Positions 1-10,410 of a DNA stretch of 64,000 bases are shown here, in pieces. This DNA comes from Oricola thermophila (lineage in GTDB: Bacteria; Pseudomonadota; Alphaproteobacteria; Rhizobiales; Rhizobiaceae). Below the pieces are notes generated by a model. It saw only the letters and a list, made by a program, of their open reading frames with translations. It was not told the origin of the DNA and made no database searches. The stretch lies in assembly GCF_013358405.1 (NCBI RefSeq), contig NZ_CP054836.1:3162001-3226000 (forward strand), written 5' to 3'. The translations under genes and the position numbers were made by a program. Position 1 is the first letter of the stretch; each line of letters opens with the position of its first letter.

Positions 1-833
1 ACGGTCGGAACGGCGGCGGAGAAGGTGACCTTCTCGGCGTCCAGCAGCTCGTAGATGGATTCACCGTCCATCTTGCCGCCCGGCATGACCATCTTGGCGC
101 CGATCATCGGGGCGGTCTGGCCGAGCCCCCAGGCATTGGCGTGGAACATCGGAACGACCGGCAGGATGACATCCCGGCAGCCGATGCCCATGGCGTCGGG
201 CATGGCGGCGATCATGCCGTGCAACACGTTGGAGCGATGGGAATAGACGACGCCCTTGGGATCGCCCGTGGTACCGGAGGTGTAGCACATGCCGCAGGCT
301 GCATCCTCGCCGACATCGGCCCATTCGAAATCGCCGTCGGCGTCCTTCAGCCATTCCTCGAAGGACACGACGTCGGGCAGCGCCGTTTCCGGCATGTGGG
401 CGGCGTCGGTCATGACGATGACCTTCCTCAACGACTCCACCTGCGGGGCGATCTTCTCGACCAGCGGCATGAAGGTGAGATCGACAAAGAGCGCGCGGTC
501 GGCGGCGTGGTTCATGATCCAGGCGATCTGGTCCGGAAACAGGCGCGGATTGAGCGTGTGATAGACGCCGCCCATGCCCATTATGCCGTACCAGGCCTCG
601 AGGTGGTTGCCGGAGTTCCAGGCCATGGTGGCGATGCGGTCGCCCGGCTTGTAGCCCTCGCGCGAAAGAAGCTGCGCGATCTTCAGCGCGCGATCGCGCA
701 CCGCGGCATAGGTGGTGCGCACGATCGGCCCCTCGACCGAGCGCGAGACGACCTCGCGCCCCGGATGCTGGCGGGCTGCGAAGTCGATGATCTTGTGGCA
801 GACGAGCGGCCACTCCTGCATCAGTCCAAGCAT
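1..833 (-). CDS. Fatty-acyl-CoA ligase (AMP-binding), partial
   Basis: Activates a carboxylic acid, probably a medium- or long-chain fatty acid, to its acyl-adenylate and then acyl-CoA in the cytoplasm. The N-terminal 277 residues are present; the C-terminal half runs off the left edge. The ATP/AMP-binding P-loop YTSGTTGDPKG lies near residues 184-194. The early stretch resembles the FadD/AlkK-like branch, whose members are about 540 residues long. The ATG at 833 is preceded by a strong GGGAGGAG Shine-Dalgarno sequence. It lies 70 bp downstream of the MDR oxidoreductase on the same strand, so the two may be co-transcribed. Family is secure; substrate is not. Confidence 0.9.
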   Translation of the reverse strand, partial: MLGLMQEWPLVCHKIIDFAARQHPGREVVSRSVEGPIVRTTYAAVRDRALKIAQLLSREGYKPGDRIATMAWNSGNHLEAWYGIMGMGGVYHTLNPRLFPDQIAWIMNHAADRALFVDLTFMPLVEKIAPQVESLRKVIVMTDAAHMPETALPDVVSFEEWLKDADGDFEWADVGEDAACGMCYTSGTTGDPKGVVYSHRSNVLHGMIAAMPDAMGIGCRDVILPVVPMFHANAWGLGQTAPMIGAKMVMPGGKMDGESIYELLDAEKVTFSAAVPT

Positions 834-903
834 GCGATCTCCTCCCAAAGATGCTGTAAGGGAACAGTGACGGAAAGACCGGGGCATTGTCCAGTGGATG
901 ATT

Positions 904-1899
904 TCAGGGGGACGGCGCGCAGGCCGCCGCCTCATCCATCAAGACGATGACCGCGCCGCCGGCGTGGCGGGATTCGACGCGGCGATGGGCCGCGGCGATG
1001 TCGCGCAACGGGAAGCGGCTGTCGACGACGGCACGGATCTCGCCAGTCTCCAGCAGGCCGGCGAGGATTTCCAGGTCCGCGCGGCTGTCTCCCGACACGT
1101 TGATCACGATCTTCGGGCCACCCGTCACGCCCGCCCACAGCGCCTGCAGCATCTCGCGGCCGCCGAATTCGAGCGGAAGGTAGCGGCCGGTTCTCGCGAG
1201 GATGCGCCGGGCCCTGGCGAAGGGAAGCTTTCCGGCGGTATCCAGAACGACATCGTAGCGCTCGCCGGATGCGGCGGGATCGTCCTTCCGGTAGTCGATG
1301 ACGCGGTCGGCGCCGAGCGAGCGGACGAGATCGACATTGCCGGTGGAGGCGACGCCGACGACCTCGGCGCCCAGATGCTTCGCGACCTGGACGGCCCACG
1401 AGCCGACACCGCCGGACGCGCCGGCGACGAGGACCTTCTCGCCCGGCTTCACGCCGGCGAAATCGCGCAGGAAGACCAGCGCCGCCAGGCCGCCGAAGGG
1501 CGCGGCGGCGGCCTCGTCGTGACCGATGTTCGCCGGCTTGGCGACGACCGGCCCGTCGGCCTTCACGGCGACATATTCGGCATGGGCGCCCGCGCCGGAA
1601 AAGCCGAAGACGGCGTCGCCCAGCGCGAAACGGTCGACATCACCGCCGCGCGCCACCACGCGGCCGGAAAAGGCGGTGCCCAGCACCTTCTGCCGGGGGG
1701 CGAAGAGGCCGAACATCAGCCGGCCCGGCAGCGCCATGATGCCGGGGAAGGCGGCGGCACGCAGACGCCAGTCGGCGGTGGTGACGGCGGCGGCGCAGAC
1801 CTTCACGAGGATCTCGCCGTCGGCGGGTTCGGGACGGGCGATGTCGCGGATTTCGAGCACACCGGCGTCGCCATACTTCTCATGGATCGCGGCTTTCAT
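904..1899 (-). CDS. Zinc-independent MDR alcohol dehydrogenase / quinone reductase
   Basis: A 331-residue medium-chain dehydrogenase/reductase, probably NADPH-dependent and reducing quinones or enones in the cytoplasm. A GroES-like N-terminal domain (about 1-125) precedes a Rossmann domain with the glycine motif GASGGVG near residues 160-166. The catalytic and structural zinc cysteines of classical alcohol dehydrogenases are missing, which fits the quinone oxidoreductase branch. The gene is divergent from a LysR regulator that starts 86 bp away, the usual arrangement when the regulator controls its neighbour (inference). The true substrate cannot be read from sequence. Confidence 0.88.
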   Translation of the reverse strand: MKAAIHEKYGDAGVLEIRDIARPEPADGEILVKVCAAAVTTADWRLRAAAFPGIMALPGRLMFGLFAPRQKVLGTAFSGRVVARGGDVDRFALGDAVFGFSGAGAHAEYVAVKADGPVVAKPANIGHDEAAAAPFGGLAALVFLRDFAGVKPGEKVLVAGASGGVGSWAVQVAKHLGAEVVGVASTGNVDLVRSLGADRVIDYRKDDPAASGERYDVVLDTAGKLPFARARRILARTGRYLPLEFGGREMLQALWAGVTGGPKIVINVSGDSRADLEILAGLLETGEIRAVVDSRFPLRDIAAAHRRVESRHAGGAVIVLMDEAAACAPSP

Positions 1900-1944
1900 G
1901 ATCTTCTTTCCGTTGCGTCATTGATCGTACCACGTTCTACCCAT

Positions 1945-1966
1945 TCAATTTCGCAGAGTTAATTGA
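1945..1966. promoter_or_regulatory. Candidate LysR operator (T-N11-A type)
   Basis: TCAATT (1945-1950) and AATTGA (1961-1966) form a perfect inverted repeat with a 10-nt spacer between the divergent MDR and LysR genes. Spacing and position suit a LysR-type binding site. Binding is inferred from arrangement only. Confidence 0.4.
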
Positions 1967-1985
1967 CCGATTTCCTTGATCTGGT

Positions 1986-2888
1986 ATGCGTTTTCGCATG
2001 GATTGGAAGGCGGTAAAGTTCGACTGGAACCGGGCGCGGGCGTTTCTCGTCACGGCGGAGGAAGGGTCGCTGTCGGCGGCGGCGCGGGCGCTGGGCATGG
2101 CGCAGCCGACGCTGGGACGGCAGGTCGACGCGCTGGAATCGGAGCTGGGGGTGCTGCTGTTCGAGCGCGGCGGGCGCGGGCTTACGCTGACGCAGGCCGG
2201 GCTGGAACTGCTCGACCACGTGCGGGCGATGGGCGAGGCGGCGGGGCGCGTCTCGCTGGCGGCATCCGGACAGGCTCAGTCGATCGAAGGCTCGATCACG
2301 ATCACCGCCAGCGAGATCCATTCCGCCTTCCTGCTGCCGCCGGTGGTGGCGCGGCTGCGGCGCGAGCAGCCCGGCATCGAGGTGGAGATCGTCGCCTCCA
2401 ACGCGACCATCGACCTGAAACGGCGCGAGGCCGACATCGCGGTGCGTTCCTTCCGTCCGACCCAGCCGGACCTGATCGCGAAGAAGATCGGAGACGAAAT
2501 CGCCCGGCTCTACGCCGCCGAAAGCTACCTGGAGCGGATCGGCCATCCCCGGACGCCGGAAGAGCTGTCCGGCGCGGCGTTCATCGGCTTCGACACGACC
2601 GACGTGATGGTGGACGGGCTGAACCGGCTGGGGCTGAAACTGACGCGCAAGAACTTCCCGGTGCTGACGGCGAGCCACCTGGTGCACTGGGAGCTGGTCA
2701 AGGCGGGCGCCGGCATAGGAATCGTGCCGGAGGCGGTCGGTGACCGAGAAGGGGGCGTGCGCCGGGTGCTGGACGACCTGCCGCCGATGGAATTCCCGAT
2801 CTGGCTGACGACGCATCGCGAGCTCAATACCAGCCGGCGGGTGCGCCTGGTGTACGACATGCTTGCGGAGGAACTGGGCAGGGGGTAG
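1986..2888 (+). CDS. LysR-family transcriptional regulator
   Basis: A 300-residue LysR-type regulator. The N-terminal winged helix-turn-helix (about 12-70) carries SLSAAARALG and QPTLGRQVDALE; the remainder is a periplasmic-binding-like effector domain. An in-frame ATG at 1998 (MDWKAVKF) is an alternative start. It is divergent from the MDR oxidoreductase and probably regulates it (inference from layout). The effector is unknown. Confidence 0.92.
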   Translation: MRFRMDWKAVKFDWNRARAFLVTAEEGSLSAAARALGMAQPTLGRQVDALESELGVLLFERGGRGLTLTQAGLELLDHVRAMGEAAGRVSLAASGQAQSIEGSITITASEIHSAFLLPPVVARLRREQPGIEVEIVASNATIDLKRREADIAVRSFRPTQPDLIAKKIGDEIARLYAAESYLERIGHPRTPEELSGAAFIGFDTTDVMVDGLNRLGLKLTRKNFPVLTASHLVHWELVKAGAGIGIVPEAVGDREGGVRRVLDDLPPMEFPIWLTTHRELNTSRRVRLVYDMLAEELGRG

Positions 2889-2964
2889 GCCAGTCGCCGA
2901 CTGCCGCCGGTGAACGGCCCGCACCGGCACCCGCATCACGACAGACACCGGATCGGACCAAACC

Positions 2965-3882
2965 ATGCATCTTCCCCCGCTTGTCCCGACGCTGGCGCTT
3001 GCCGGCCTGATCGCGATCTCCCCGGCAAAGGCCGACGACGCCACCAGCCCGCTCGCCGGCACGGCGTGGACCGGCGCGGGCGAAAGGGCGTCCTTCGCGG
3101 ACATCGAGGCCGCGGCGCGGACGGCGGATTTCGTGCTGGTCGGGGAAATTCACACGAACCCGGAGCATCACGCCAACCAGGCGCGGCTGATCGCGGCCAT
3201 GGCGCGGGCGGGGCGCAAGCCCGTGGTGGTGCTCGAAATGGTGCCGAAAAGCCTGCAGGGCGCGCTCGACGCCTTCCTGGCAGAGGAATCGCCGGACGCG
3301 GCGGAGCTGGGCGAAAGGCTGGACTGGGAAAAGCGCGGCTGGCCGGACTGGACGATCTACAGGCCGGTCGCCGAGGCGGCGCTGGCGGCCGGGCTGGCCC
3401 TGGCCGCCGGCGATCTCGACCGGGAGACGATCCGCGCCATCGGCAGGGGCGAGGCAGAACCGGAGGAAAGCGTCGCCTATCCCGACGACACCCGCGAAAA
3501 GCTGGGCGAGGAAATCAGGCAGGCCCATTGCAACCTGATGCCCGAGGAAGCGATTCCCGCCATGGTCACCGTCCAGCAGGCGCGCGACCTGTCGATGGCG
3601 GACGCCATGCTGGCGGCAGGCGACGACGGCGCGGTGCTGATCGCCGGCGGCGGACACACGCGCAAGGACTGGGGCGTGCCCTTCGTGCTGCGGGCGAAAG
3701 CGCCGGACAGGACGGTCCTGTCCATCGGGCAGATAGAGGTGGCGGAGGGAATGACCTCCTTCGCCGACCATCTCGGCGAGGGCGAGACCTCCCTGCCCCA
3801 CGACTACGTGGTGTTCACGGAGCGCAGCGACGACACGGACCACTGCGCGGAACTGGAAGAGCGGATGGGCAAGGGGCAATGA
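2965..3882 (+). CDS. ChaN-family haem-binding protein (DUF399)
   Basis: A 305-residue exported protein of the ChaN/DUF399 family; the studied member, from Campylobacter, is an iron-regulated haem-binding lipoprotein. A signal peptide ends around SPAKA-DD (residues 18-25). Unlike that member there is no lipobox cysteine, so this one is probably soluble in the periplasm. The family motif GEIHTNPEHH lies near residues 60-69 and a second histidine motif, GGGHTRKDWG, near residue 231. It ends just before the groEL terminator and is convergent with groEL. A haem or iron role is inferred from the family; no iron uptake genes are adjacent. Confidence 0.82.
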   Translation: MHLPPLVPTLALAGLIAISPAKADDATSPLAGTAWTGAGERASFADIEAAARTADFVLVGEIHTNPEHHANQARLIAAMARAGRKPVVVLEMVPKSLQGALDAFLAEESPDAAELGERLDWEKRGWPDWTIYRPVAEAALAAGLALAAGDLDRETIRAIGRGEAEPEESVAYPDDTREKLGEEIRQAHCNLMPEEAIPAMVTVQQARDLSMADAMLAAGDDGAVLIAGGGHTRKDWGVPFVLRAKAPDRTVLSIGQIEVAEGMTSFADHLGEGETSLPHDYVVFTERSDDTDHCAELEERMGKGQ

Positions 3883-3909
3883 AAAGCCCGCGGGAGAACT
3901 CCCGCGGGC
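3882..3909 (-). terminator. Rho-independent terminator of groESL
   Basis: An 11-bp perfect GC-rich stem (arms 3886-3896 and 3899-3909) is followed on the minus strand by TTTT (3885-3882). It lies 30 bp past the groEL stop codon. The plus-strand side lacks a T tract, so it mainly serves groEL. Confidence 0.85.
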
Positions 3910-3938
3910 CGTTGCGAGACAGCAGTTCTGCCGACAGA

Positions 3939-5899
<1,961 letters not shown>

Positions 5900-6053
5900 G
5901 CCGTTTTCCTCCTGGACAAACATGGTTTGAAAAAGTCCCGCCGGCCGCCGTTCGGATCCGACCCGGCGGCAGGCGCGCGAACCGGTCTCCGGCTTCGCGC
6001 GCCGGAAATCTGGTTTCGCGCATTTTTCGATTCAAGAGGGTGCGGCGAAAAAA

Positions 6054-6080
6054 TCAGCACTCGCCCAACGCGGCTGCCAA
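6054..6080 (-). promoter_or_regulatory. CIRCE-like HrcA operator upstream of groES
   Basis: TCAGCACTC (6054-6062), nine bases, then GGCTGCCAA (6072-6080). The CIRCE consensus is TTAGCACTC-N9-GAGTGCTAA; the left arm matches 8 of 9 and the right arm 6 of 9. Spacing and location upstream of groES fit an HrcA site, though the right arm is degenerate. A minus-strand CTTGAA at 6036-6031, about 135 bp before the groES ATG, could be the -35 of a heat-shock sigma promoter, but I see no convincing -10. Confidence 0.55.
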
Positions 6081-6093
6081 CAACATGAAATCA

Positions 6094-6121
6094 TTGACAG
6101 ATTCCAATTTTGCCCTAGCCT
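6094..6121 (+). promoter_or_regulatory. Candidate promoter of usg
   Basis: TTGACA (6094-6099), a 16-nt spacer and TAGCCT (6116-6121). The -35 is perfect; the -10 matches 3 of 6, tolerable in alphaproteobacteria. It points towards the usg start at 6156. Confidence 0.4.
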
Positions 6122-6155
6122 TTCAACCGTGCCCAACCCGAAAGGAGGAGCACCG

Positions 6156-6428
6156 ATGCAAGAAAAGAGCGCCCTGGAACTGCAACTGGAAGGCTACGGG
6201 CTGACGACCGCCCACATCCTGTACCGGATGCCGGACCACCCCGACCTCCTGCAGACATTCATCTGGCAGGACTACGATCTGGCGCCGGACTTTCCGGAGA
6301 TGTTCGGCTTTCTCGACTTCTGGAACGAGAACCTAGACGGGCCGCTGCACTCGGTGCGCTACACGCATCAGCGGCTGATCAAGCCGGGCGAGTTCCGCCG
6401 GGTGAACGGGGAAATCCTGCTGCACTGA
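6156..6428 (+). CDS. usg: Usg-family protein
   Basis: A 90-residue protein of the Usg family (PF06233), common and conserved in Hyphomicrobiales and usually annotated as a possible tryptophan-pathway-associated protein without firm biochemical proof. Hallmarks are TTAHILYRMPDH near residues 16-27, DLAPDFPE (about 41-48) and LDGPLHSVRY (about 60-69). The frame is open nine codons upstream, but AAAGGAGG at 6141-6148 selects the ATG at 6156. No trp genes are nearby, so context does not help. Confidence 0.88.
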   Translation: MQEKSALELQLEGYGLTTAHILYRMPDHPDLLQTFIWQDYDLAPDFPEMFGFLDFWNENLDGPLHSVRYTHQRLIKPGEFRRVNGEILLH

Positions 6429-6431
6429 CCG

Positions 6432-7019
6432 TCAGGCGCCGCACCAGGTCTCCGCCGGCTCGCGCCGGCCGCGCCAGTGCACGGCAAGGCGCTGCGCGAC
6501 GAGGGCGGAGCCGACGTCGCCCTCGGGCGTGACCAGCGAGGCGAGCGTGCGCCCATAGCGGTCCCTGCCCTCGCGGTCGAGCCGGATGGGCCGGTTCGAC
6601 ACCAGGCTCGCCAGCATGCGCGTCGCCGTGGCCGCACGCTCGCGCTCGGCGCGGCAACGGCCCTTCACCTCCGGTGCGTCGATATTGACGATGCGGATCT
6701 TCTCTCCGTCCAGCCACAGCGTGTCCCCGTCGACCACGCAATTGACGCGCCGGCCGGAGCCGCAGAGCGGCATGGGGCGCGGCGCGACCGACGCCAGGAA
6801 GGTCGCGGCGCCCTCCGGCTCCGGCGCGTAGGCGCTCGTCGTCATGGTGTCGACGAGACCGGTGAAGCGGCTCAGCTCCAGCCCGTCCGTCTGCCGGACC
6901 AGCAGGGCGGCACCGGCGCCTATGGCGAAAAAGGCCGCGAACAGCGCGAAGCGGCGTATGCGACGGGCCGTCCTGCGCGCATGGAGGGGAACAACAAAGG
7001 ACGATTTCGAAGCCGCCAT
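6432..7019 (-). CDS. Membrane-anchored thermonuclease-family (SNase-like) protein
   Basis: A 195-residue protein with one N-terminal transmembrane segment (about 24-42) and a C-terminal staphylococcal-nuclease-like domain (about 93-195). The domain keeps [11 protein letters not shown], the [10 protein letters not shown] stretch with the Arg and Glu equivalent to catalytic R35 and E43 of SNase, and [10 protein letters not shown] with the equivalent of R87. It is therefore probably a Ca-dependent nuclease acting in the periplasm. It is convergent with usg, only 3 bp apart. Whether it degrades imported or extracellular nucleic acid is unknown. Confidence 0.85.
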   Translation of the reverse strand: MAASKSSFVVPLHARRTARRIRRFALFAAFFAIGAGAALLVRQTDGLELSRFTGLVDTMTTSAYAPEPEGAATFLASVAPRPMPLCGSGRRVNCVVDGDTLWLDGEKIRIVNIDAPEVKGRCRAERERAATATRMLASLVSNRPIRLDREGRDRYGRTLASLVTPEGDVGSALVAQRLAVHWRGRREPAETWCGA

Positions 7020-7179
7020 TTCCTGCCTTCCGTATGCCGATGGGAGCGGTCAGGGTGGCGGCAACAGGTTACTTTTTCGTTCAGGCCGGGGCGGACGGAA
7101 CGGCCGGAGGCGGCCTTCCCATCGGGGCCGTCATGGCCTAATCCTTCGGGCGGGAATAGTTCCGGAACGGGAGGCGGAA

Positions 7180-7779
7180 ATGCCGGACAAGGCACTGATC
7201 GTCATCGACGTGCAGAACGACTTCTGCCCGGGCGGCGCGCTCGCGGTGGAAAACGGCGACGAGATCGTGCCGCTGGTCAACCACCTGATCGCCAGCCACC
7301 ACAACGTGGTGCTGACGCAGGACTGGCACCCGGCGGACCATTCCTCCTTCGCCTCGCGGCACGAGGGCAGGCAGCCCTTCGAGACGATCGAGGCATCCTA
7401 CGGGCCGCAAACGCTGTGGCCGGATCACTGCGTGCAGGGATCGAAGGGCGCCGATTTCCACCCGGACCTCGACCGGACGAAGGCGCAGCTGGTGATCCGC
7501 AAGGGTTTCCGCGCGGAAATCGATTCCTACTCGGCATTCTTCGAGAACGACCACGAAACCACGACGGGACTTGCCGGCTACCTCAAGGAGCGCGGCATCC
7601 GCGAGGTGGTGCTGTGCGGTCTGGCGACGGACTTCTGCGTCGGCTTCTCCGCACTCGACGCGGTGAGGTGCGGCTTCAAGACCTCGGTCGTCATGCAGGC
7701 CTGCCGGGCGATCGACCTCGACGGCTCGCTGGCCGCCATGACCGAAAGGATGCGCGCCGCCGGCGTGCACCTTCTCTAG
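7180..7779 (+). CDS. pncA: Nicotinamidase
   Basis: Hydrolyses nicotinamide to nicotinate and ammonia in the NAD salvage pathway. 199 residues, the usual length. The isochorismatase-fold triad is visible: Asp10 in VIDVQNDF, the Lys in VIRKGF (about 107-112) and the Cys in GLATDFCV. The metal site WHPADHSSF is also present. The frame is open far upstream, but homology begins at the ATG at 7180 behind GGGAGG. It is followed after 14 bp by pncB, which takes its product onward, so the pair forms a salvage operon. Confidence 0.96.
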   Translation: MPDKALIVIDVQNDFCPGGALAVENGDEIVPLVNHLIASHHNVVLTQDWHPADHSSFASRHEGRQPFETIEASYGPQTLWPDHCVQGSKGADFHPDLDRTKAQLVIRKGFRAEIDSYSAFFENDHETTTGLAGYLKERGIREVVLCGLATDFCVGFSALDAVRCGFKTSVVMQACRAIDLDGSLAAMTERMRAAGVHLL

Positions 7780-7793
7780 CCCCGGACAAGAAA

Positions 7794-9104
7794 ATGGTAT
7801 TCCGCGTCCTCGACATCGCCAAGCGCGTCCACGACCACACGTGGAAGCTCGACCCGATCATCCGGTCGCTGCTCGACACCGACTTCTACAAGCTGATGAT
7901 GCTGCAGATGATCTGGAAGATGCATCGCGACGTGGACGCGACCTTCACGCTGATCAACCGCACGACATCGATCCGGCTGGCCGAGGAGATCGACATCGGC
8001 GAATTGCGCGCCCAGCTCGACCATGCGCGCACGGTGCGGCTCACCAAGAAGGAGGCGATCTGGCTGGCCGGCAACAGTTTCTACGGCCGCAAGCAGATCT
8101 TCGAGCCGGATTTCCTGGCCTGGCTGGCCGAGTTCCGGCTGCCCGACTACGAGATCGCGCAAAAGGACGGGCAGTTCGAACTGCATTTCCACGGCAAGTG
8201 GACGGACACGACGATGTGGGAAATTCCCGCGCTCGCCATCATCAACGAGCTGCGCAGCAGGGCGGCGATGCGCGGCATGGGGCCGTTCGAGCTGGACGTG
8301 CTCTATGCGCGGGCCAAGGCGAAGATGTGGGAGAAGGTGGAGCGGCTGAAGCAGCTGCCCGGCCTGTCGATCTCCGATTTCGGCACGCGGCGGCGGCACT
8401 CCTTCCTGTGGCAGCGCTGGTGCGTGCAGGCTCTGCAGGAGGGCATCGGCGAGGCGTTCACCGGCACGTCGAACGTGCTTCTGGCAATGGACAACGACCT
8501 CGAGGCCGTCGGCACCAACGCGCACGAGCTGCCGATGGTCTACGCGGCACTGGCCGAGACCGACGAGGGCATCGCCCGGGCCAACTACAAGGTGCTGGAG
8601 GACTGGAACCGGCTCTATGGCGGCAACCTGAAGATCGTGCTGCCGGACACTTTCGGCACCGCCGCCTTCCTGCGCCACGCGCCGGACTGGGTGGCCGACT
8701 GGACCGGTTTCCGGCCCGACTCGGCACCGCCGATCGAGGGCGGAGAACGGATCATCCGCTGGTGGCAGGAACAGGGCCGCGACCCGCGGGACAAGATCCT
8801 GATCTTCTCCGACGGGCTGGACGTGGACACGATCATTAACACCTACCGGCACTTCGAGGGAAGGGTGCGCATGGCCTTCGGCTGGGGCACCAACCTGACC
8901 AACGACTTCGTCGACTGCGCGCCGCGCCGGAACGACCAGCTGCGCGCCATCTCCCTGGTCTGCAAGGTGACGGAGGCGAACGGCCTGCCGGCAGTGAAGC
9001 TGTCCGACAACCCGCGCAAGGCGACCGGCGACCCGCGGGAAATCGAGCGCTACCTGAGGATCTTCGGCTCGGAAGAGCGGGCGGAAAAGCCGGTCTACGT
9101 GTGA
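7794..9104 (+). CDS. pncB: Nicotinate phosphoribosyltransferase
   Basis: Converts nicotinate and PRPP to nicotinate mononucleotide, the second step of nicotinamide salvage. 436 residues, in line with the PncB family. The N-terminal [14 protein letters not shown] and the central FGTRRRHSF and GTSNV motifs are typical; a C-terminal DGLDVDTI precedes the phosphate-binding [10 protein letters not shown]. An ATG at 7794 is chosen because family homology begins there, although the frame is open upstream. It lies 14 bp after pncA and is surely co-transcribed. Confidence 0.97.
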   Translation: MVFRVLDIAKRVHDHTWKLDPIIRSLLDTDFYKLMMLQMIWKMHRDVDATFTLINRTTSIRLAEEIDIGELRAQLDHARTVRLTKKEAIWLAGNSFYGRKQIFEPDFLAWLAEFRLPDYEIAQKDGQFELHFHGKWTDTTMWEIPALAIINELRSRAAMRGMGPFELDVLYARAKAKMWEKVERLKQLPGLSISDFGTRRRHSFLWQRWCVQALQEGIGEAFTGTSNVLLAMDNDLEAVGTNAHELPMVYAALAETDEGIARANYKVLEDWNRLYGGNLKIVLPDTFGTAAFLRHAPDWVADWTGFRPDSAPPIEGGERIIRWWQEQGRDPRDKILIFSDGLDVDTIINTYRHFEGRVRMAFGWGTNLTNDFVDCAPRRNDQLRAISLVCKVTEANGLPAVKLSDNPRKATGDPREIERYLRIFGSEERAEKPVYV

Positions 9105-9226
9105 GGCAGGCCGGCGGCCGCGGAGCGGCTCGCGGCATTCCGCGACGGAAGACGGCGACCGATGCTGGACAAGCCGGTTTTCCTGTGAGAGGGCGGGCGA
9201 AACCCGACTCAGACGGAACCTATCCC

Positions 9227-9673
9227 ATGACAGAGCCCCTCTATCTCGAAGACATCCAGGTCGGCCGGACCTTCGTCAGCGCCAAGCACGAACTCGACGC
9301 CGAGCAGATCAAGCGCTTCGCCTCGGAATTCGACCCGCAGTTCTTCCACACCGACGAGGAGGCAGCGAAGGACTCCTTCTTCAAGGGACTGGCGGCCAGC
9401 GGCTGGCATGTCGCGGCAGTGACCATGCGGCTCGTCGTCGACATGATACCGGCCGGCGGCGGCATGATCGGCGCCAGCGTGGAAATCACCTGGCCGCAGC
9501 CCACGCGCCCCGGCGACGTGCTGCAGGTGTTCAGCGAGGTCACCGAGGTGCGGCCGTCGCGCTCCAAGCCCGATCGCGGCATCGTCACGCTGAGAAGCGA
9601 AACCCGCAACCAGAAGGGCGAGGTGCTGCAGGTGCTGACCACCAAACAGCTGATGTTCCGGCGGCCGGCCTAG
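9227..9673 (+). CDS. MaoC-family (hot-dog) dehydratase
   Basis: A 148-residue single hot-dog domain of the MaoC/R-specific enoyl-CoA hydratase family. The hydratase signature is present as FASEFDPQFFHTD (Asp and His of the active site, near residues 30-42) and ASGWHVAAVTMRL. Such proteins hydrate enoyl-CoA or act as uncharacterised acyl-CoA dehydratases. The start is the ATG at 9227; the longer frame upstream lacks homology. It lies 122 bp after pncB with no clear terminator. The specific substrate is unknown. Confidence 0.87.
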   Translation: MTEPLYLEDIQVGRTFVSAKHELDAEQIKRFASEFDPQFFHTDEEAAKDSFFKGLAASGWHVAAVTMRLVVDMIPAGGGMIGASVEITWPQPTRPGDVLQVFSEVTEVRPSRSKPDRGIVTLRSETRNQKGEVLQVLTTKQLMFRRPA

Positions 9674-9815
9674 CCCCGCCGCCCCGAACCGACCCGGCCC
9701 GCGAAGCGGGACACCTTCCCGCCGCCCGCAGGAAAAGAATGGCCCTATCCGGCGTATCGACTTCCCTTTACGTAAACGTTAAACAACCGCCGTCCGACAA
9801 GGAGGAGCAGTCAAG

Positions 9816-10313
9816 ATGAACCTCGTCTTCCGCATGATCCAGGTCATGCTCACCGCCATGCTGGGGGGAAGAATGGATGTTACCGAGGAAGGGCGCGTCC
9901 GGCTGCGCTGCTGGCCGAACGACCTCGACATCAACCTGCACATGAACAACGGCCGCTATCTCACCATCATGGACCTGGGGCGGCTCGACCTGCTGCTGCG
10001 GACCGGGCTGTGGCGGACGATGCGCGAGCGCAAGTGGTACCCGGTCGTCGCGGCGGAGAAGATCGCGTTCCGCCGCTCGCTCAACGCGTTCGACACCTTC
10101 GAGCTGACGACGCAGGTGATCGGCTGGGACGAGAAATGGCTCTATATCGAGCATCGCATGGAGCGCGACGGCAACGTGATGGCGCAGGCCTTCATCAAGG
10201 GCCTGTTCCTCGGGCCCGAGGGAAAGGTGCCGATGGCCGATCTCGTTGCCGCGGCAGGCCATGAAGGGCCGTCGCCCGAAATGGACCCGAAAGTAGTGGA
10301 ATCCCTTTCCTGA
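9816..10313 (+). CDS. Acyl-CoA thioesterase-like protein (4HBT/THEM6-like)
   Basis: A 165-residue hot-dog thioesterase-like protein. The NLHMNNGRYLTIMDLGRLD stretch (about 41-59) matches the 4HBT-type 'hMNN-rY-' signature, and the N-terminal hydrophobic stretch is like that of THEM6-type proteins. The ATG at 9816 follows AAGGAGGAG, a near-perfect ribosome site. It lies 142 bp after the MaoC gene. It may hydrolyse acyl-CoA esters together with that neighbour, but this is inference from fold only. Confidence 0.82.
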   Translation: MNLVFRMIQVMLTAMLGGRMDVTEEGRVRLRCWPNDLDINLHMNNGRYLTIMDLGRLDLLLRTGLWRTMRERKWYPVVAAEKIAFRRSLNAFDTFELTTQVIGWDEKWLYIEHRMERDGNVMAQAFIKGLFLGPEGKVPMADLVAAAGHEGPSPEMDPKVVESLS

Positions 10314-10410
10314 CGCAGAGTTTTCAAAATAAAATTCGTTAATCCAAAGAATTAATACGCGATGTGGAAAAAAAGAATCACGGATTAAACATATTAGTAA
10401 TGTCCGCGTG
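10314..10410. other. AT-rich intergenic region before the GGDEF-EAL gene
   Basis: 97 bp clearly richer in A and T than the surroundings, with runs such as AAAAAAAG. It probably holds the promoter of the GGDEF-EAL gene; I cannot assign clean -35 and -10 boxes. Confidence 0.4.

Noticed and set aside
9698..9710. CCCGC-GAA-GCGGG after the MaoC gene as a terminator
   Set aside because: Only 5 bp of stem and no T tract.
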